Source of the DNA: Pseudoips prasinana
Lineage: Eukaryota; Arthropoda; Insecta; Lepidoptera; Nolidae
NCBI GenBank assembly: GCA_951640165.1
Contig: OX621253.1
Coordinates: forward strand, 14,712,001 to 14,776,000
DNA length: 64,000 nt
Reading direction: 5' to 3'
This document shows positions 63,805 through 64,000 of this stretch, piece by piece (the stretch's first letter is position 1; each line of letters starts with the position of its first letter). The position numbers were made by a program, and so were the translations under genes. The notes under the pieces are model-generated. The model made no database searches and had not been told where the DNA came from. It saw only the letters and a list, made by a program, of their open reading frames with translations.

Positions 63805-64000
63805 TGAAAAGTTGCTGTGTGGCTGACGGCATAGAATATCGCCACCCCATCTCATCCCGTGGGGGTGCGTAGTAGTCGTCGTCTATCAGAGAACGGACAG
63901 CAGCATCTCTATGTGTACTATGACTATCATACTGCGATCGCCAACCCGTCTGCCCTCCACTCTCTCCAAATGATGGACACAACTCCATCGTGGAAATCTT
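63805..64000 (+). repeat. Lepidopteran repeat H, runs off the window end
   Basis: GTGTGGCTGACGGCATAGAA, CATCTCATCCCGTGGGGGTG, GAGAACGGACAGCAGCATCT. It is cut by the window edge. Confidence 0.8.

Overview
This is a stretch of a moth or butterfly (Lepidoptera) nuclear genome. The evidence is one intron-rich gene whose ten coding exons match lepidopteran group I chitinase (Cht5, the moulting-fluid endochitinase), set in AT-rich DNA packed with lepidopteran repeats: tRNA-derived SINEs, 5S rRNA-derived SINEs, Lep1-like Helitrons ending CACAGCTAG, RTE/R1/Jockey LINE remnants and many MITEs. I cannot name the species.

Layout. Positions 1-41,400 hold no host gene that I can support. They are a mosaic of old and young transposable elements. 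Notable items are a short LINE tail with a 15-bp target-site duplication (490-654), a 241-bp fold-back element (3343-3583), a Harbinger-like non-autonomous DNA transposon (4666-5451), an RTE LINE remnant (5711-6832), a zinc-finger LINE C-terminus between 100-bp direct repeats (9434-10086), an open reading frame from an unusual retroelement (22236-22634), an R1/Jockey-type fragment nested in a SINE with a 14-bp duplication (30001-30531), and a 2.06-kb 5'-truncated LINE with reverse transcriptase and RNase H bounded by 13-bp duplications (37554-39617). Positions 41,900-63,060 are the chitinase gene on the + strand. Its ten coding exons (41907-41964, 45065-45234, 46152-46317, 51489-51711, 53646-53769, 56944-57141, 57896-58192, 59215-59457, 60883-60957, 61779-61901) join into an uninterrupted 558-codon frame: signal peptide, GH18 catalytic domain, Pro/Thr linker, then a six-cysteine CBM14 chitin-binding domain. 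The splice acceptor 7 bp before the ATG implies at least one noncoding 5' exon upstream that I could not place. Positions 63,061-64,000 return to repeats.

The introns (0.75-5.2 kb) are loaded with inserted elements, including five copies of one TA-flanked palindromic MITE (a sixth lies just upstream of the ATG), a tandem array of a palindromic unit of about 190-215 bp, a 345-bp inverted repeat and a 20-bp minisatellite. The most unusual general signal is a set of perfect short-spacer inverted duplications. For two of them, comparison with sister repeat copies shows that a segment was copied in reverse next to itself, as expected from template switching during replication. I found no gene cluster, CRISPR array or new multi-gene system. 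The unusual content is structural.
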